DNA of 64,000 bases from Spodoptera frugiperda (GCF_023101765.2 NC_064237.1:9519649-9583648), one strand, 5' to 3'; shown: positions 10,975 to 22,835, counted from the stretch's first letter. Notes: generated by a model not told the origin, from the letters alone. Made by a program: numbers and translations.

Positions 10975-11646
10975 TGTTTTGATTAATTTTATTAACCTAA
11001 ATGAAAAAAAAAGACTAATTTGCAACTTACACTAATTACTTACCTATTCAAATTATAAAAAGAGTAACCTAAACTAAAAAACTATGCTTATTGACTTACC
11101 TAATTACTATAGAAAAATATGTTACAACCTACACTAAGTACCTACCAAAACTAAAAAACAAACTTAAACTAAAAAAAACTATACCTACTTGTACATAAAC
11201 CAATTATGAAACGAACACTTAACACCTAGTACACAGTAAACAAACAATGAGAAATGAGAAAAAGGAAATCTTAACGATAATTTTAAAATTACAATAGACG
11301 AAAGTGGTGACTTTCGTAAACTTTCGTTCTAATGCAGCTAATGAAAGAAAAGAAAAATTCAAATTTTAAATATGTCAACAAATGAGCTAAATAAGTTTCA
11401 ATTGAAAGTCAGCTTTATTTCTATAACATTAAAGTTGTAAATACTTAAAATATTTTGCAACCAATCCCATCAATTGTCAAACCAAAGACAATAAGGGAGT
11501 CCTGACACGATCAATATTATTGTTTGTGGTTACCGTGCAAATCTAAAAAAAAATATTTCATTATTATTTATATAAAACTATTTTCTCAAAACTTACCAAT
11601 ATTTTGGGTAAATTGCTTTTACACTTACTTGATTTATTTATTGGCT

Positions 11647-12419
11647 AGCCAAAAAAGTAAAATCGTAAAACTCAATTTTTTTAAACACGAATTCCGTTAA
11701 ATCAAAGAATTAGTTACATTATAAATAGATACGATCAAAATTTCACTTTTTTTAAGTTATCAATTCTTTATTACGTTCGCGTTGCGTGTTGGTTGACTGG
11801 TCTAAAACAATTTTATATGTCCATATTAAATTGTAATTATTTTGAAACTAAAACTGAAATTGCCATAGAGAAAATAAAATAAATTATACGTATTTTTTAA
11901 AATGGTCACTGGTCAGGCCTTTTAACACTTGACGGGTAATGTAACTAAATATAGAAGTCACTTTTTTCTTACTATTTGTTCTTGCAAGACCACCTACTAT
12001 ATTTTTTTGCCAAAAAAGTAAAATCGTAAAACTCAAATTTTTTAAACACAAATTCCGTTAAATCAAAGAATTAGTTACAATATAAATAGATACGATCAAA
12101 ATTTCACTTTTTTTAAGTTTTCAATTCTTTATTACGGTCGCGTTGCGTGATGGTTGGCTGGTCTAAAACATTTTAATATGTCTATATTAAATTGCAATTA
12201 TTTTGAAAAAACATAATTTTGAAACAAAAAAAAAATTATAAATTGTAATTATTTTGAAACAACAAAATTTTCTCTATGGCAATTTCAGTATAATAACTTA
12301 TACGTATTTTTTAAAATGGTCACTGGCCAGGCCTTATAACACTTGACAGGTAATGCAACTAAATATAGAAGTCACTTTTTTCTTACTATTTGTTCTTGCA
12401 AGACCACCGACTATATTTT
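11647..12419. repeat. Direct duplication of about 360 bases with an internal micro-inversion
   Basis: Copy 1 is 11647-12007 and copy 2 is 12008-12419. Both begin gccaaaaaagtaaaatcg and end near agaccacc(t/g)actatattt. Copy 2 has about 50 extra bases. The stretch at 11853-11875 appears inverted in copy 2 at 12267-12289. Confidence 0.9.
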
Positions 12420-12774
12420 AGGACTAATAAATACTAATCGCTTTAGTAAGAGTGAGAAGTAAACATGTTCCGAAATAAATAATAGGTGTGTCTCTTTTCG
12501 CAAAGGTCATTCATTAATGAGGAAAAGAGAGAGAGATTGAATACGCATGTACTACAAAGTAACAGCCGTACGTAGTAACCTATGGTATTGGTAACAACTA
12601 ACAGTCGGTTTGTGTAAGGACTGTTACAATGAATAATAGTAATAGCCGTGGTAACAGGATTTGAGGGTCTGTTATTAAATTAACAGATAAAATATGTTGG
12701 CAGTAACAGTTGTTGTTAGTTATTTGTAGATATCTGTTACTTTTATCGGTTACGATAAATATGCCTCACTCCTA

Positions 12775-12965
12775 ACCCCGAGATGTTGATGGTGGTTGGG
12801 GCTGCTGAGGAGGCGGGGGTCCCGCGGCTGCGCTGTCGTCCGTTGCGTCGAGAGGCGGGCGTAACTTCGTCGCCGCCGCTAGGTGGCGCCCGCTCTTATT
12901 GAGCGAAGAGCGCCTCGGTTCTCGATAGTTCCGCCGTCATCCGCTAGATGGCGTTGTTGGTAGCC
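12775..12965. other. GC-rich island between hAT and copia
   Basis: About 190 bases much richer in G and C than the surroundings (gaggcgggggtcccgcggct..., cgtcgccgccgctaggtggc). No coding match. It may be a host or rDNA-like fragment, or the truncated 5' side of the copia locus. Origin unknown. Confidence 0.3.
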
Positions 12966-13036
12966 AACAAAATAGAACAGGTGAAAGTAGTGTTCCAACA
13001 AAAACTCCCTATGAATTGTGGTTCAACAGAACATAT

Positions 13037-16000
13037 CGACGCCTCCCAAGCATAATGTCGTAAGACCAAAAACTCATTTTTTCAGGAGCGTAACTTTTGT
13101 ATACTATAATGAAAAAAAATATTTGTAAAACATTTCGAATAGGTGTTTTTGCTCTATGTTATAAATTATGACTTATATAACGTATTTCCAGGCCTTGGAT
13201 ATTATAAAGAATCATATTTACGCAAAAAAACTCATTTTAGCAAATTACGACTTTATACTTCGAAGAGAAAAGTCGTATCTTATTGTTACGACTCTATGCT
13301 TTTCATAAGATTGATATAGACAACACGAATAAAGTCGTGTGTTTGAATTACGACTGTATGCGACGTGATTATTATCATTTCTCTTAAAAAAGGGGTCATA
13401 AGAAGGTACTTGATGAATAAAAACAACGACAAATTTAAGCTCAAATCAACTTTATTACAATAATTATCATAATAGGAACATAATTCAGTCTTCTTAAATC
13501 AATGGACGTTACGATATAGGTACTTTTATTTAAAAAAAAAACAAAAACAATAAATCTCTAAAAATAATGTTAAATCTGCCAGATAATCTTCAAGGCTCAG
13601 ATAGATTAATGTAATTATGTTAGACATACACAAGTTTATGTCTAATTATACAATAATCAATTAAATGACATAGAAATACAATCTTCAAAATCTTCAAAAT
13701 CAAATGCAAATCACTTTAAAATTAGTTATTCAACCCTCTTTTATATAACACAATATAATTTTTAGGTAAGTAGGTTATAAGTATAATTATGTATTTATGA
13801 GGGAATAACAATTTATTATACGAGTAGATAATAGATAATAGATTAGTCAAAGGAATCACTATTGTTTTGTTCAGCAAAAGTGCCACTGTGTGACAATTGT
13901 TGATAAAAAGTATGGTACTCTTGGGGTATTATACGGCCTTGACATAGGCTTAGTAAATCATTAAATTTTGCCAATGTAATAGGTAAATCATCTGTGTAAC
14001 ATTGTTCCAAAACTTCTGTATCTAATAAACTATGATTTTTCCTTCTAGATGAATAACCCTTTTTAGTTAATAAATTCATAACGTTGTCTTCTTCAAAGCT
14101 ATAACGGCAGTTTAAAATATAAGGTTCATTTGACACTACTTGAACTTCTCTAATTTTGGTCCAAGATATTTTTTGGTTTTTAGTATTTTTAGCACAATGG
14201 TTTGCCTTTACTAAGGCTCTCGATAAGAGCATGCACTGAGTCGGCTTCATTCTGTGTGTGCCCACGCTCTAAAAACCTATGAACTATTGTTATTTTATAC
14301 TTTTTTGCTGCATATGTATAAAAAGCGATAACAATACGGTTTCGATTTTGACCGGCACAGTAGTCGGACCAAAATCGGAATTCTTTGGCACCCTGGCTAA
14401 CCTTAGTTTCAATAAATTTGGATAGGCAACTTGCGACTTCACATGCCCCGTGTTTCCCGTTACTTTCAGGCCACATGTAACAAAATCCTTCTTGACTAGC
14501 TAAATCAAATATTGTGAAATTATAAATCAATAATTTTCTTTTATAGTAAAATAAACCAACATTGCCATGAGGACAGTTCAAGATTTTTTGAAAATCAAAG
14601 CATGCTGTAACTATTTTTCCTCCGCTTTCTAAAGCTTCTTTTTTATCACTTGCTTTCATTTCTCTAGCTTTAATCTTGTTTTTGTTTTTCTTCTTCTGTC
14701 ATTGTATCTTTGTTTGTGTTGTAAATATGGCATTCGTTACAGATATCTTTTTTCGGTTTGTGAAATGATATATTCAAATTTTGATTAATGATATCTCGAT
14801 ATTGTCTCACTGTCGTTGCTTTTTTAGTTATATTTTCAGTAATACACCACTCATTGTACAAAGAAAACATTTTTGTAAATGTAAGGTCACTATCTAAGTA
14901 TATTTTAGTAGTATCTTTACGTACATAATGAGATTCAACGGGCTGGAACGTTTTGACATGCCTTAAAACATCCTGTTTTATTTCGTCGTCTATGACAATA
15001 GTTCTGGTACCACCGCGTCGATCAGGGAAAACAGAGCCACCCCCTGAGCTCCATTTCGCCAATGCCGTTTGAACAGTTCTTTCCCCTACAGAGAGTGTGT
15101 TTAGAAACATCGTTTTGCAAACGAACACCTTATTAGGTATGTCAGAATTAGACTCAATTAGAGGCAAGCAATACTTAATCGATTTCTTGCGCCTAGACAC
15201 AAGTTTTGTAGTAGAAGGATACTTAGTATCGCCTACTTCTGTATGGTTGACGATGTAATCCCATTGTCGACAGTGATCTCCAATTCGCCAAAAAGAATTA
15301 AATATACGTTCCCGTTGTTGTGCATCACACTTTTGAAAACATTTAAGACGGCAAGTAACCGGACATGGTTGTTTTAAAATCTTTCCATCTCTTTGAACTC
15401 CGTTCCTACTTAAATACGCTTTTCCCATATTTTTTAAACATTTTCTTTTTATGTCTTTCCACTCATCATGGCGACAGCGACATTTTCTTCCAATAATTTT
15501 GCTTGCCGGCCGGCGTACTTTCGTTTGACGAGCACACAGAAGAATCCTGGCTCGAAACGTTACTGAGCAGTGGTGTATTGGCTCTACTACTACTGGATGA
15601 ACAATTATTATCAGCTTCGCAATTAGATACATTACTAAATAATGGAGTCGACGTGCAAGCTACATTGTATTTCAAAAAGTCATTATTCGGAGAGGGCATT
15701 GGTGTCATATCGAATGAAGGTTCTATTACATCAGCTGATTCGTTTAAAAAATCTTCATCACATGGCTCGGAGTCCTTAGGAGTTGGGGAAGGAATTACTG
15801 GTAAAATTGCGGCTAAGTTAGTTAGTTCAAAGTTGTCGTCAATACTTGCTGTACTATTACTAAAAGAGTTCCCGAACATCGTCTTGTATTGCTCCCACTG
15901 GTGTTCAGCCTCAAGTGGTACCGGTGATACTAAAAATAAAAACAGGCCATTCGTTAAAAAGTTAGCACAAATAACAAATATATTGTTTTTTTTAACCCTA

Positions 16001-16877
16001 TAACTATAGGGTTAAAAAATATTTTAATGATATTTTAGCTATAATGGAAAAGCAAAGTATCGTATCACAAATTTACAACAAAGCATAAAGTCGTATGACT
16101 ATGATCAGTCTTTATACGTTTAATTATTTTTATATTTCAACCACGCATAAGGTCGTAAGTATAATTTACGACTCCTAGAACGAAATAGTTACGTAGTAAA
16201 AAGTCTTAACTGATGACTGTTAATTATTAATTACAACGCATATAGTCGTAACACAGACGTTCCGACGTTATGCGTCGGAACCAATTTTTTTTTGTTTCGT
16301 CCTATAGAACACTGTAACATATTATTATGATATTCTTATCACACATATAAACAAGTAAATTGAACAATAATAATAAGATAATACAGTAAAACTTACCATT
16401 TTCAAAATTTTGACCGGCCGTTAATACTTCGCTATTTGAATTGGGATTATCTAACACCAATTTCAAAATCTTTGAAGAACGTTCGTTACTCATTTCACCA
16501 ATTTATAATTGCACAAGTAAAGTTAAGTTAGTTAGTTATCAAAAGTAAACAAAAACAACACATAATCATAAATATTTGAACATTTAAAACTAAGAGACTT
16601 CGTTCGTGTCGTTCGTGTCGTACGACGTCGGTACTGTGCGCTGATTGGCCGGCCGCGGTCCAATAGATCGGAGCACATAGTCGGAACTGTCAGCGCGACT
16701 TTATGCGCGGGAGCGTTTAAATGTTACGACTATTATCGATTCAAAAACTCATTATTTATAAATTATTTATCAATTTGGATTTCGGGAATATGAAATACTG
16801 TTTGTCAGGGTTCTAATGGCATAAAAAAAATATTTTCATAAAAAATAATGTTCCGACTATTTGCGTGGGAGGCGTCG
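13037..16877 (-). mobile_element. Sola2-like DNA transposon
   Basis: Ends are CGACGCCTCCCAAGCATAAT on the left and, in reverse complement, CGACGCCTCCCACGCAAATA on the right, flanked by a 4-base duplication ATAT. A 4-base duplication is what is described for Sola2. The subterminal regions carry many copies of a GCATAAAGTCGTA-like motif (13050-13370 and 16075-16270). The copia reading frame resumes exactly when element plus one ATAT are removed. Confidence 0.85.
13855..16493 (-). pseudogene. Sola2-like transposase, one intron, three frameshifts
   Basis: The start is at ATG 16493. Exon 1 (16493-16397, 97 bases, MSNERSSKILKLVL...) ends at a GTAAGT donor. The acceptor ttttatttttag lies at about 15930, and joining gives an in-frame VSPVPLEAEHQWEQYKTMFG. 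A Ser/Pro-rich N-terminal region follows, then after a shift near 15490 the basic RKCRCRHDEWKDIKRK box and a Cys-rich module ending PKKDICNECHIYN. A second shift near 14672 precedes TACFDFQKIL (candidate first Asp), FWSDYCAGQNRNR (second Asp) and ERGHTQNEADSVHALIE (third acidic position). A third shift near 14225 precedes the tail, ending IIPQEYHTFYQQL. These boxes match the protein family I associate with Sola2. The same tail recurs decayed at 57234-57802. Confidence 0.8.
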
Positions 16878-17556
16878 ATATGATATAAATAACCTAAAAA
16901 TATTTGGTACTACTGTTATCGTCCATATACCAAAAGTACAGAGGAAGAAGTGGGACCCAAAAGGAGAAAAGGGTTTCCTGGTGGGATATGGAGAAACAAC
17001 CAAGGGATATCGAGTATATTTCCCTTGCAGTGATAGTGTTGAAATAAGAAGAGATATTGTTTTCCTGGAAAATAATCAGAGTGATGTAGGAAAGTCTGAT
17101 AGCAACTTATATGATCTACCTGTACAGTTATCAGCCAGTGAAGCCAGTGAAACACAAGAGCCAAATGAAGAAACGAGTTTAAACCCTCCAGAGGACAGTA
17201 ATCAAGAAACTAGTAGTGGTACAGAAAGTGAGGGAAGCTTGTATGAGCCAAGTGAAAGCGGGGACTCGAGTGGACAAAGTGGTAATGAAATAACCACCAG
17301 ACGGCAAGGAAATCGTGCAAGGAAGCAGACTATGTTTTATGAATGTCACAACGCTTTGGTGTCTGACAGTGAGCCTAAGACATTTGAAGAAGCCATGAGA
17401 AGCCCGGACTCTTGTAAGTGGAAAGAAGCTATACAAAAAGAACTACAAACTCTCAAGGAAAATAATGTTGTAACTTACCAGATAATACTAAGGCTGTTAG
17501 TAGTAAATGGGTGTTTAAGATTAAGAGTAATAATAATACTTTGCAATATAAAGCTA

Positions 17557-18915
17557 AAGTCCCCGTCACGAGAAGCTATAAATTTTGTAAACAAGTGTTC
17601 AGGAGTTCACAACATTTGGACCAACAAAAAAAAAAAAAGAATTTGTTTAAGATTTAATAATTTATTAATTAACAAATATTAATTAACATATATTATTTCA
17701 GAATAATTATTCGTCAGATTCAGATGTTTCCATTTCTGTGTCAGAATCAGTGACATGTATCACGAAGCTGTCTACAGTTTTATCAATCATCTCATCGATT
17801 TTGGAATAAAAGTTATCTTCTTCCTTGATAACATGCTCCACACAACGCTTCCAATTTTCCGAAGTAATCTGCCTCAGTCCCTCTTGTAATAATTGTTTTA
17901 CCTCGTCAAATTTAAAATTTGTATTTTTGCGAGCAACATATCCTTTTACGTTGGGCCTAATTTGGGCCAATTGGATTAAGCTCACAATGATATGGCGGGA
18001 GTCTCAATACTTCCACCTTATATTTTTTTGCGAGCTCGTCCACTACATAAATTTTAAAATGGTCTTTAACATTTTTTACTTTTAGCAGTAATTCAGTCTT
18101 AATTTCATTGTCGTCGTAAGAAATATTCTTACTTACAAGCCAATTTTGTATATCATTTTTTTTCCAGGCTGTAGTAGGAATTCTTTCAAGACGCCTTGAG
18201 TGGTATGGTGCATTGTCCATTACCACTACTGCATTTTCTCCAAGTTTTGGGAGAACGTTTTCAAACCATTGTTCAAAATGTGTTGCATCCATTGATTCAT
18301 GGTAATCTCCCGTCTTCTTGCATTCAAATATATTTTCGCCGCCCTCTACAAAACCGTTCTCATTGCCGATATGGGTAATTATTAATCGTTTACCTTTTGA
18401 CGTTGGGTTAGGTGCACAAATGCTAAGTCCTTCTAGGAAAGCCTGCTTCTTACTTTTAACTTGTTTGTCTACCCAAGTTTTATTTACGGTATGTCCTGTA
18501 AAAACAATTAAACATTTCGTTATTATATAAAATTAACGCAACATCGCAACAATTTAAATTACAACAATTAAAAAGTGATAACGAAACAATAACAACCAGA
18601 TCCGCGATATATGCAAAGCAATGAAACAAACTCGTAAGCATTCGAAACTCGAATAACTGTTTATTTCAAAATGGCGTCCCGATAGTTTACAATCCCTGCG
18701 ACGGACGCGTTCCGGTACCAAGGAACACAAACGATAGCGCTTTGCGTCGTTAAAATATAATTCGACTAAATTAAATAGGTTGTTACTTTCATATAACCCG
18801 TCTATATTTCATGTCGATTGAATATGTTCAAGTTATTATTATCTCGCAGTATCAAATGTTTACTTAGTAAAAGATGTTTGTTTACATAATTTATAGCTTC
18901 TCGTGACGGTTACTT
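17557..18915 (-). mobile_element. Tc1/mariner-superfamily element inserted in copia
   Basis: The terminal inverted repeats of about 38 bases (left AAGTCCCCGTCACGAGAAGC, right reverse complement AAGTAACCGTCACGAGAAGC) differ at a few positions. TA is duplicated at 17555-17556 and 18916-18917. Excision restores the copia motif KARLVARGFEQ exactly. Length 1359, carrying only part of a transposase. Confidence 0.92.
17707..18505 (-). pseudogene. IS630/Tc1-like DDE transposase, N-terminally deleted, catalytic Glu lost
   Basis: On the minus strand, from a probable splice acceptor (tttttacag, about 18498), the protein reads GHTVNKTWVDKQVKSKKQAF, then KRLIITHIGNENGF, VVVMDNAPYHSRR (second catalytic Asp) and LRLPPYHCELNPI. 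In the family the next residue is the catalytic Glu (NPIELAW...). Here the frame breaks precisely at that codon (about 17965), and the other frame continues with QLAQIRPNVKGYVARKN to a C-terminal acidic tail at 17707. The helix-turn-helix and the first Asp (upstream of GHTV) are absent. So two of three catalytic positions are gone and the copy is dead. Confidence 0.85.
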
Positions 18916-20175
18916 TAGATTAGTAGCTCGGGGGTTCGAGCAAGATGATATATTAGATTTCAATAATATTTATGCACCTGTAGCAAAATTGTCGACATTT
19001 AGATAATTTTTAGCAGTAGCAACAAAACTTAACTTACCAGTCTCACAAATGGATGTAACAGGGGCTTTTTGGTATGGTGATATAGAGGAAGATGTGTATT
19101 TAAAATTACCTGAAGGTGCATATAACAATGGTGAGAATATTGTTAAGTTAAATCGGTCTCTGTATGGCCTTAAGAAATCCCCAAAATACTGGAATGTAAA
19201 ATTCAACTCTGTTATGATGAGAGAAGGTTTTAAAAGATCTCAGTGTGATTCTTGTCTTTATTCTAAATGTAATGATAAACAACAAATGTATGTAATCATT
19301 TATGTTGACGATCTACTTGTTTTTGGAACTGATGAGAACCAAGTATGTAAATTTAAGTTAATGCTAAGTAAGGAATTTAAGATGAAAATTTTGGGGTTAA
19401 TTTCAGAATTTTTGGGTATAAATGTCAAACAGAATTTAGGTAACAGAATTATGTCAAAAAGCCTATTTAGAAAATGTCTTAAAGAAATTTAATATGTATA
19501 ATTGTAAACCTATAAGTACACCTATGGATCAAAACTTTAATACTAAAATATTGGAAAGTGAATGTAAAACAGATAAAAATACAGAAAAATTGTGTAGACA
19601 GATTATTGGATGTTTAATGTACGCTGTATCAGGCACTCGATTTATGTGTGGCAGTATCAATATTGAGTAGATTCCAAGATCGTGCTAATGAAACTTTACT
19701 AGTAGCTTTAAAAAGGGTTTTGCGATACATTAAACATACAATAAATTATAAGCTCATATATAAGTGTAATAATGACAAGCTATTGGGTTATTGTGATGCT
19801 GATTGGGGAGGGGATCTTAGGGATAGAAAATCCACAACTGGTTATTGTTTTATTTTTTCTAATTGCCTTATATCTTGGTGCTCTAAAAAACAAAGTACTG
19901 TAAGCACTTCATCTACTGAGGCAGAGTATGTAGCCTTGAGCATGGCATCAAGTGAAGCTTGTTGGTTGATTAATATGCTTAATGATTTTAATATGTCTAA
20001 TGTATCTCCAGTTACAATATTATGTGACAATCAGTCAGCCATGGTAGCAAATACTAATACTGTAAAGAGACTTAAACATATTGATATAAAGCATCATTAT
20101 GTAAGAGAATTAATATTGCTTGGAAAAGTAAATGTAAAATATGTATCTACCACTGAAAAAAGGAGTTGTTGTTAA
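18916..20175 (+). pseudogene. Copia reverse transcriptase and RNase H, broken
   Basis: Continuation of the copia polyprotein. The RT shows VSQMDVTGAFWYGDIEEDVY (first Asp), LYGLKKSPKYW and the catalytic IIYVDDLLVFG (about 19297-19327). RNase H shows LGYCDADWGGD, RKSTTGYCFIF, STSSTEAEYVALS and ILCDNQSA. A stop lies at about 19003, a frameshift near 19490 and another near 19660, and the end after KYVSTTEK is eroded. Similar codon usage and the precise joint at the mariner insertion show it belongs with the upstream integrase piece. Confidence 0.9.
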
Positions 20176-20362
20176 AATTTATTGAAAAGTGTGGTATTAT
20201 GTAATAAGCAAAATGCATGTATGTATCCTACTGTATTATTGTGGCTTTATGGACATGTATGAATGTTTGCTATTTTAAAGGTGTATTAGTTTGAAGGTTG
20301 TAATAGAAGTTATATGTATATGTTTTATGTAGTGTTGTCTCATTTATTACATTGAGGTAGGG

Positions 20363-20552
20363 TGTTGAACGGAATGGAACTATTGTCATAGACAATGTAA
20401 TAGATGAGACAAAAATATGATGACGTAGTGTACTCTTTCTCTCTCACTCTGCTTAAAACTGTCATGGCGAAAATATACGTGTAATGTGTGTGTGTCTCAG
20501 TCAATTGAAATAAAACAAATCAAGAATATTGCGTATTACTTTTAATTCAACA
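20363..20552 (+). repeat. Copia 3' LTR (190 bases)
   Basis: Starts TGTTGAACGG right after a purine-rich tract (ttgaggtaggg, 20352-20362) and ends AATTCAACA, giving the short inverted ends TGTTGAA/TTCAACA of an LTR. Only this copy is in the window; the 5' LTR is lost. Confidence 0.8.
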
Positions 20553-21180
20553 TCCTTCTCGTTGGCACAGTATGCTGCCCAAGCAATGAAGTCACGTCAA
20601 AAGAATTTAGTGGATAGACCTCATTTTGTAGGCGCTCTGTATTTGGATCCCAGATTTCAGGTAGTTCTTTCTGATCAAGAAATTTCTACAGCTATTTTAT
20701 ATTTACAATCTATCTGGTGTCAAACATTGCGTTTAAAATCAGAAATGCAGATCCCACAGGGTGATCAAACTCAAAATCTGTTTTTGACCAATTCCAAAGA
20801 TATTCTTGAAGACGAAGTTGAAAAATTACTACTTGCTACAGAAAAAAGTAAGCAACATACAAATCAAGTGACTGATGGTCGCCGGAGTCAATCTACTTCA
20901 ATCTAGAAACATAATTATGCGTCTGGAGGAATTCAATAACTATCCTCGTATTAACTCCAAAGAAAATATACTAAAGTTCTGGGAAACGAGGAAACATTCG
21001 GATCCTTTGCTCTTTAAACTAGCATGTAATGTTTTAGCTATCCCGTGTACCCTACTAACCTGTTAGTGTCGAGCGGCATTTTCGTCATTAAAATTTGTAT
21101 TAGCTGACCTCAGATAAAATTTGAAGGACAGTATTGTTGAAGATATATTAGTCATCAGGAATAATACTTGTAACTAACTT
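20553..21180 (+). pseudogene. hAT transposase C-terminal fragment
   Basis: The protein resumes immediately after the copia LTR with SLAQYAAQAMKSRQKNLV, then HFVGALYLDPRFQVVL (the hAT LDPRF box). After a shift near 20880 comes ENILKFWETRKHSDPLLFKLA..., the start of the dimerisation domain. After a further shift near 21070 it reads AFSSLKFVLADLR, a stop, and NLKDSIVEDILVIRNN. All three shifted blocks match consecutive hAT motifs. The N-terminal side is lost at the copia boundary. Confidence 0.8.
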
Positions 21181-21366
21181 CAAGATTAATTTCAATTCAC
21201 AGATGGCAACAAGACATTGGAGTTTCGATTTCTGCCTTAATGTTTCTATATCAACAACTAGGCTTAGCAGCTTGATTGGAAAACATATATTAGAAAGTAA
21301 AAAATCCTCAAAAAGGTGTTACAGTCTGGTTGTGCCTCAAGCTTTTATTAAAAGTATAGATATTTT

Positions 21367-22188
21367 ATCTTTAGACAACATCTTTATTAATTAATTACAC
21401 TGCTATACAGTCATTTTGCGGCAGGCATACTTGAAGTCGATTTTGTATAAGACGAGTGTGCTGATAACGGGAAAAATACCAGAATGGTCAGATTGACTCC
21501 AGTTTTTGAGATAAACGCTTTTTGATTTTCCATAAAATGCTTCAATAAATGGGAAACATGATGTATTTAAAATCTATTTTTATTGTTTATCTTTACAAAA
21601 ATACACAAAACAATAATAGTTTGGGGTACCTTTAACTAGAATAAATAAATGCAGATCATGAAAAACTTTTTCTTTGGGATTTTCTCTTATTTACCAGGAC
21701 AATATCTTTTCAAGGACCAACAAACAAAAAAGAAATGTTTGTTTTTACAAACTCTGTGATCTCTTTTCTATGCTTTTGTAAACTAAACTTGCCACAAATA
21801 AAGCAAAAACTGTTAGGATCGTTTAAACAAGGTTTACGTGGAAAACTCATGTTTTTGAAAGGAAAAAATCACTTTAACACAAAACAACCGATTTATAATT
21901 GATAACTTCAGGGTCTGATAGCTATAAAGTTAAGTTGTTGCAAATAAATCCGTGAAAAGATAACAAACGTAAGTGAAAACAAATCAAAGAACCATAATGT
22001 TTGAAATTTACAATTATTTTTTAGTTCCGTTTATCTCAATAACCAGAGTGAATCAAAAATAAATAAGCATGCAGCGTGAACGTCTAATATGAGTATTAAC
22101 AAAAACCATTAACAAAATCCCTGCCGCAGATTTTTTTATTTTTTTTGTATAGCAGTGTTATTAATTAATAAAGATGTTGTCTAAAGAT
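21367..22188. mobile_element. Inverted-repeat element (foldback/MITE-like), 822 bases
   Basis: Arms 21367-21409 and 22146-22188 are reverse complements at 42 of 43 positions. They include TTAATTAA next to CACTGCTATACA. If the true ends are CACTGCTATACA with TTAA outside, piggyBac class would fit; the identity continues outward past TTAA, which argues against a simple TTAA insertion. The interior is AT-rich with no convincing ORF. Confidence 0.7.
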
Positions 22189-22589
22189 ATAGAATAGGTA
22201 TAGAATCAAAGGCAGCTATATCCACCTAGGCATTTTTTTCATATAGCAGAAAAAACCTCTTATTTTATTTTTACTGTAGCAGAACGTGTAAAAAAAGCCT
22301 TAAAAAGTATTAGGAATGTTGGTACCACTGAACAACATCAACCAATCCAAATTAAAACTTACGCGGTAATTTTATAATCCCTTAGCTGTATTTGATACCA
22401 ACAAAAGGATTTAGCTGTCTTTGATTCTGATTGTAATGGATATAGCTGTTTTTGATACCAATTCTTTGGTGATGACGTCACAGGAATAGTGATGTGCATT
22501 TAAACTTTATCTAAGGATTTTGTATCCAAAATGAAATGAAATGCATTCGTCATTATCACGTAGATTGCTTAAAAATTGATACCGAATTT

Positions 22590-22835
22590 TAATAATCCTA
22601 CTAATATTATAAAGGCAAAAGTTTATGAGTGTGTGTAGATGGATGGATGTTTGTTACTCTTTCTCGCAAAAACTACTGAACAGATTACGATGAAATTTGG
22701 TATGTAGGTAGCTGTACCCAGAATAATACATAGGGTAGGTGTAGGGCAGGTATAGGGTAGGTGTAGTGTAGGTGTAGGTTAGGTGTTGGATTGATTACTG
22801 AGCAGGACGACGTCTGACCCAGCTAGTTGGGTAAA
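22590..22835 (+). repeat. Interspersed repeat typical of arthropod SINE/LINE tails
   Basis: Contains 'ctactaatattataaaggca', 'ttactctttctcgcaaaaac' and 'gatgaaatttggtatgtagg', a combination I recognise from very abundant insect repeats. A degenerate GGTGTAGGTATAGG simple repeat occupies 22733-22788, and the 'acgtctgacccagctagt' end follows. Confidence 0.65.

Larger units (their letters stand above)
8630..12774 (-). mobile_element. hAT transposon, ZBED1/Ac-like
   Basis: Both ends are dense in the hexamer CTGTTA and its complement TAACAG (8645-8745 and 12610-12760), as expected for subterminal transposase-binding repeats. The left end starts about CAGAGATGGGTTGTAACAGG. The right end, in reverse complement, starts about TAGGAGTGAGGCATA, a diverged partner. 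No 8-base duplication was found, so the boundaries are approximate. Contains one broken transposase gene and a 360-base direct duplication. Confidence 0.65.
12966..17556 (+). pseudogene. Copia integrase C-terminal part and linker (split)
   Basis: The first piece, 12966-13036, encodes QNRTGESSVPTKTPYELWFN, the end of the copia integrase core. The second, from 16878, continues INNLKIFGTTV, HIPKVQRKKWDPKGEKGFLVGY and YRVYFP...EIRRDIVF, the conserved region after the core, then an acidic Ser/Glu-rich linker (about 17090-17330). A one-base shift near 17478 moves the frame before KAVSSKWVFKIKSNNNTLQY, the start of the RT domain. The Sola2-like element sits between the pieces with a perfect ATAT duplication (13033-13036, 16878-16881). 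Integrase catalytic residues are upstream of the truncation and absent. Confidence 0.85.
12966..20552 (+). mobile_element. Ty1/copia retrotransposon, 5'-truncated, split by two insertions
   Basis: The coding pieces lie at 12966-13036, 16878-17556 and 18916-20175, followed by a 190-base 3' LTR. Removing the two inserts gives uninterrupted protein motifs across both joints (NRTYDINN and KARLVARGFEQ). Gag, protease and the 5' LTR are missing. The LTR end at 20552 abuts a hAT fragment, which is the likely target. Confidence 0.9.

Noticed and set aside
12775..12965. GC-rich island as a CpG-island promoter of a host gene
   Set aside because: No exon, donor or ORF follows; it lies between two elements and its origin is unclear.
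15503..16003. 166-codon open frame on the plus strand
   Set aside because: Antisense to the Ser-rich N-terminal exon of the Sola2-like gene.
22733..22788. Telomere-like repeats (TAGGGTAGG...)
   Set aside because: Insect telomeres are TTAGG; these are irregular GGTGTAGGTATAGG units within an interspersed repeat.
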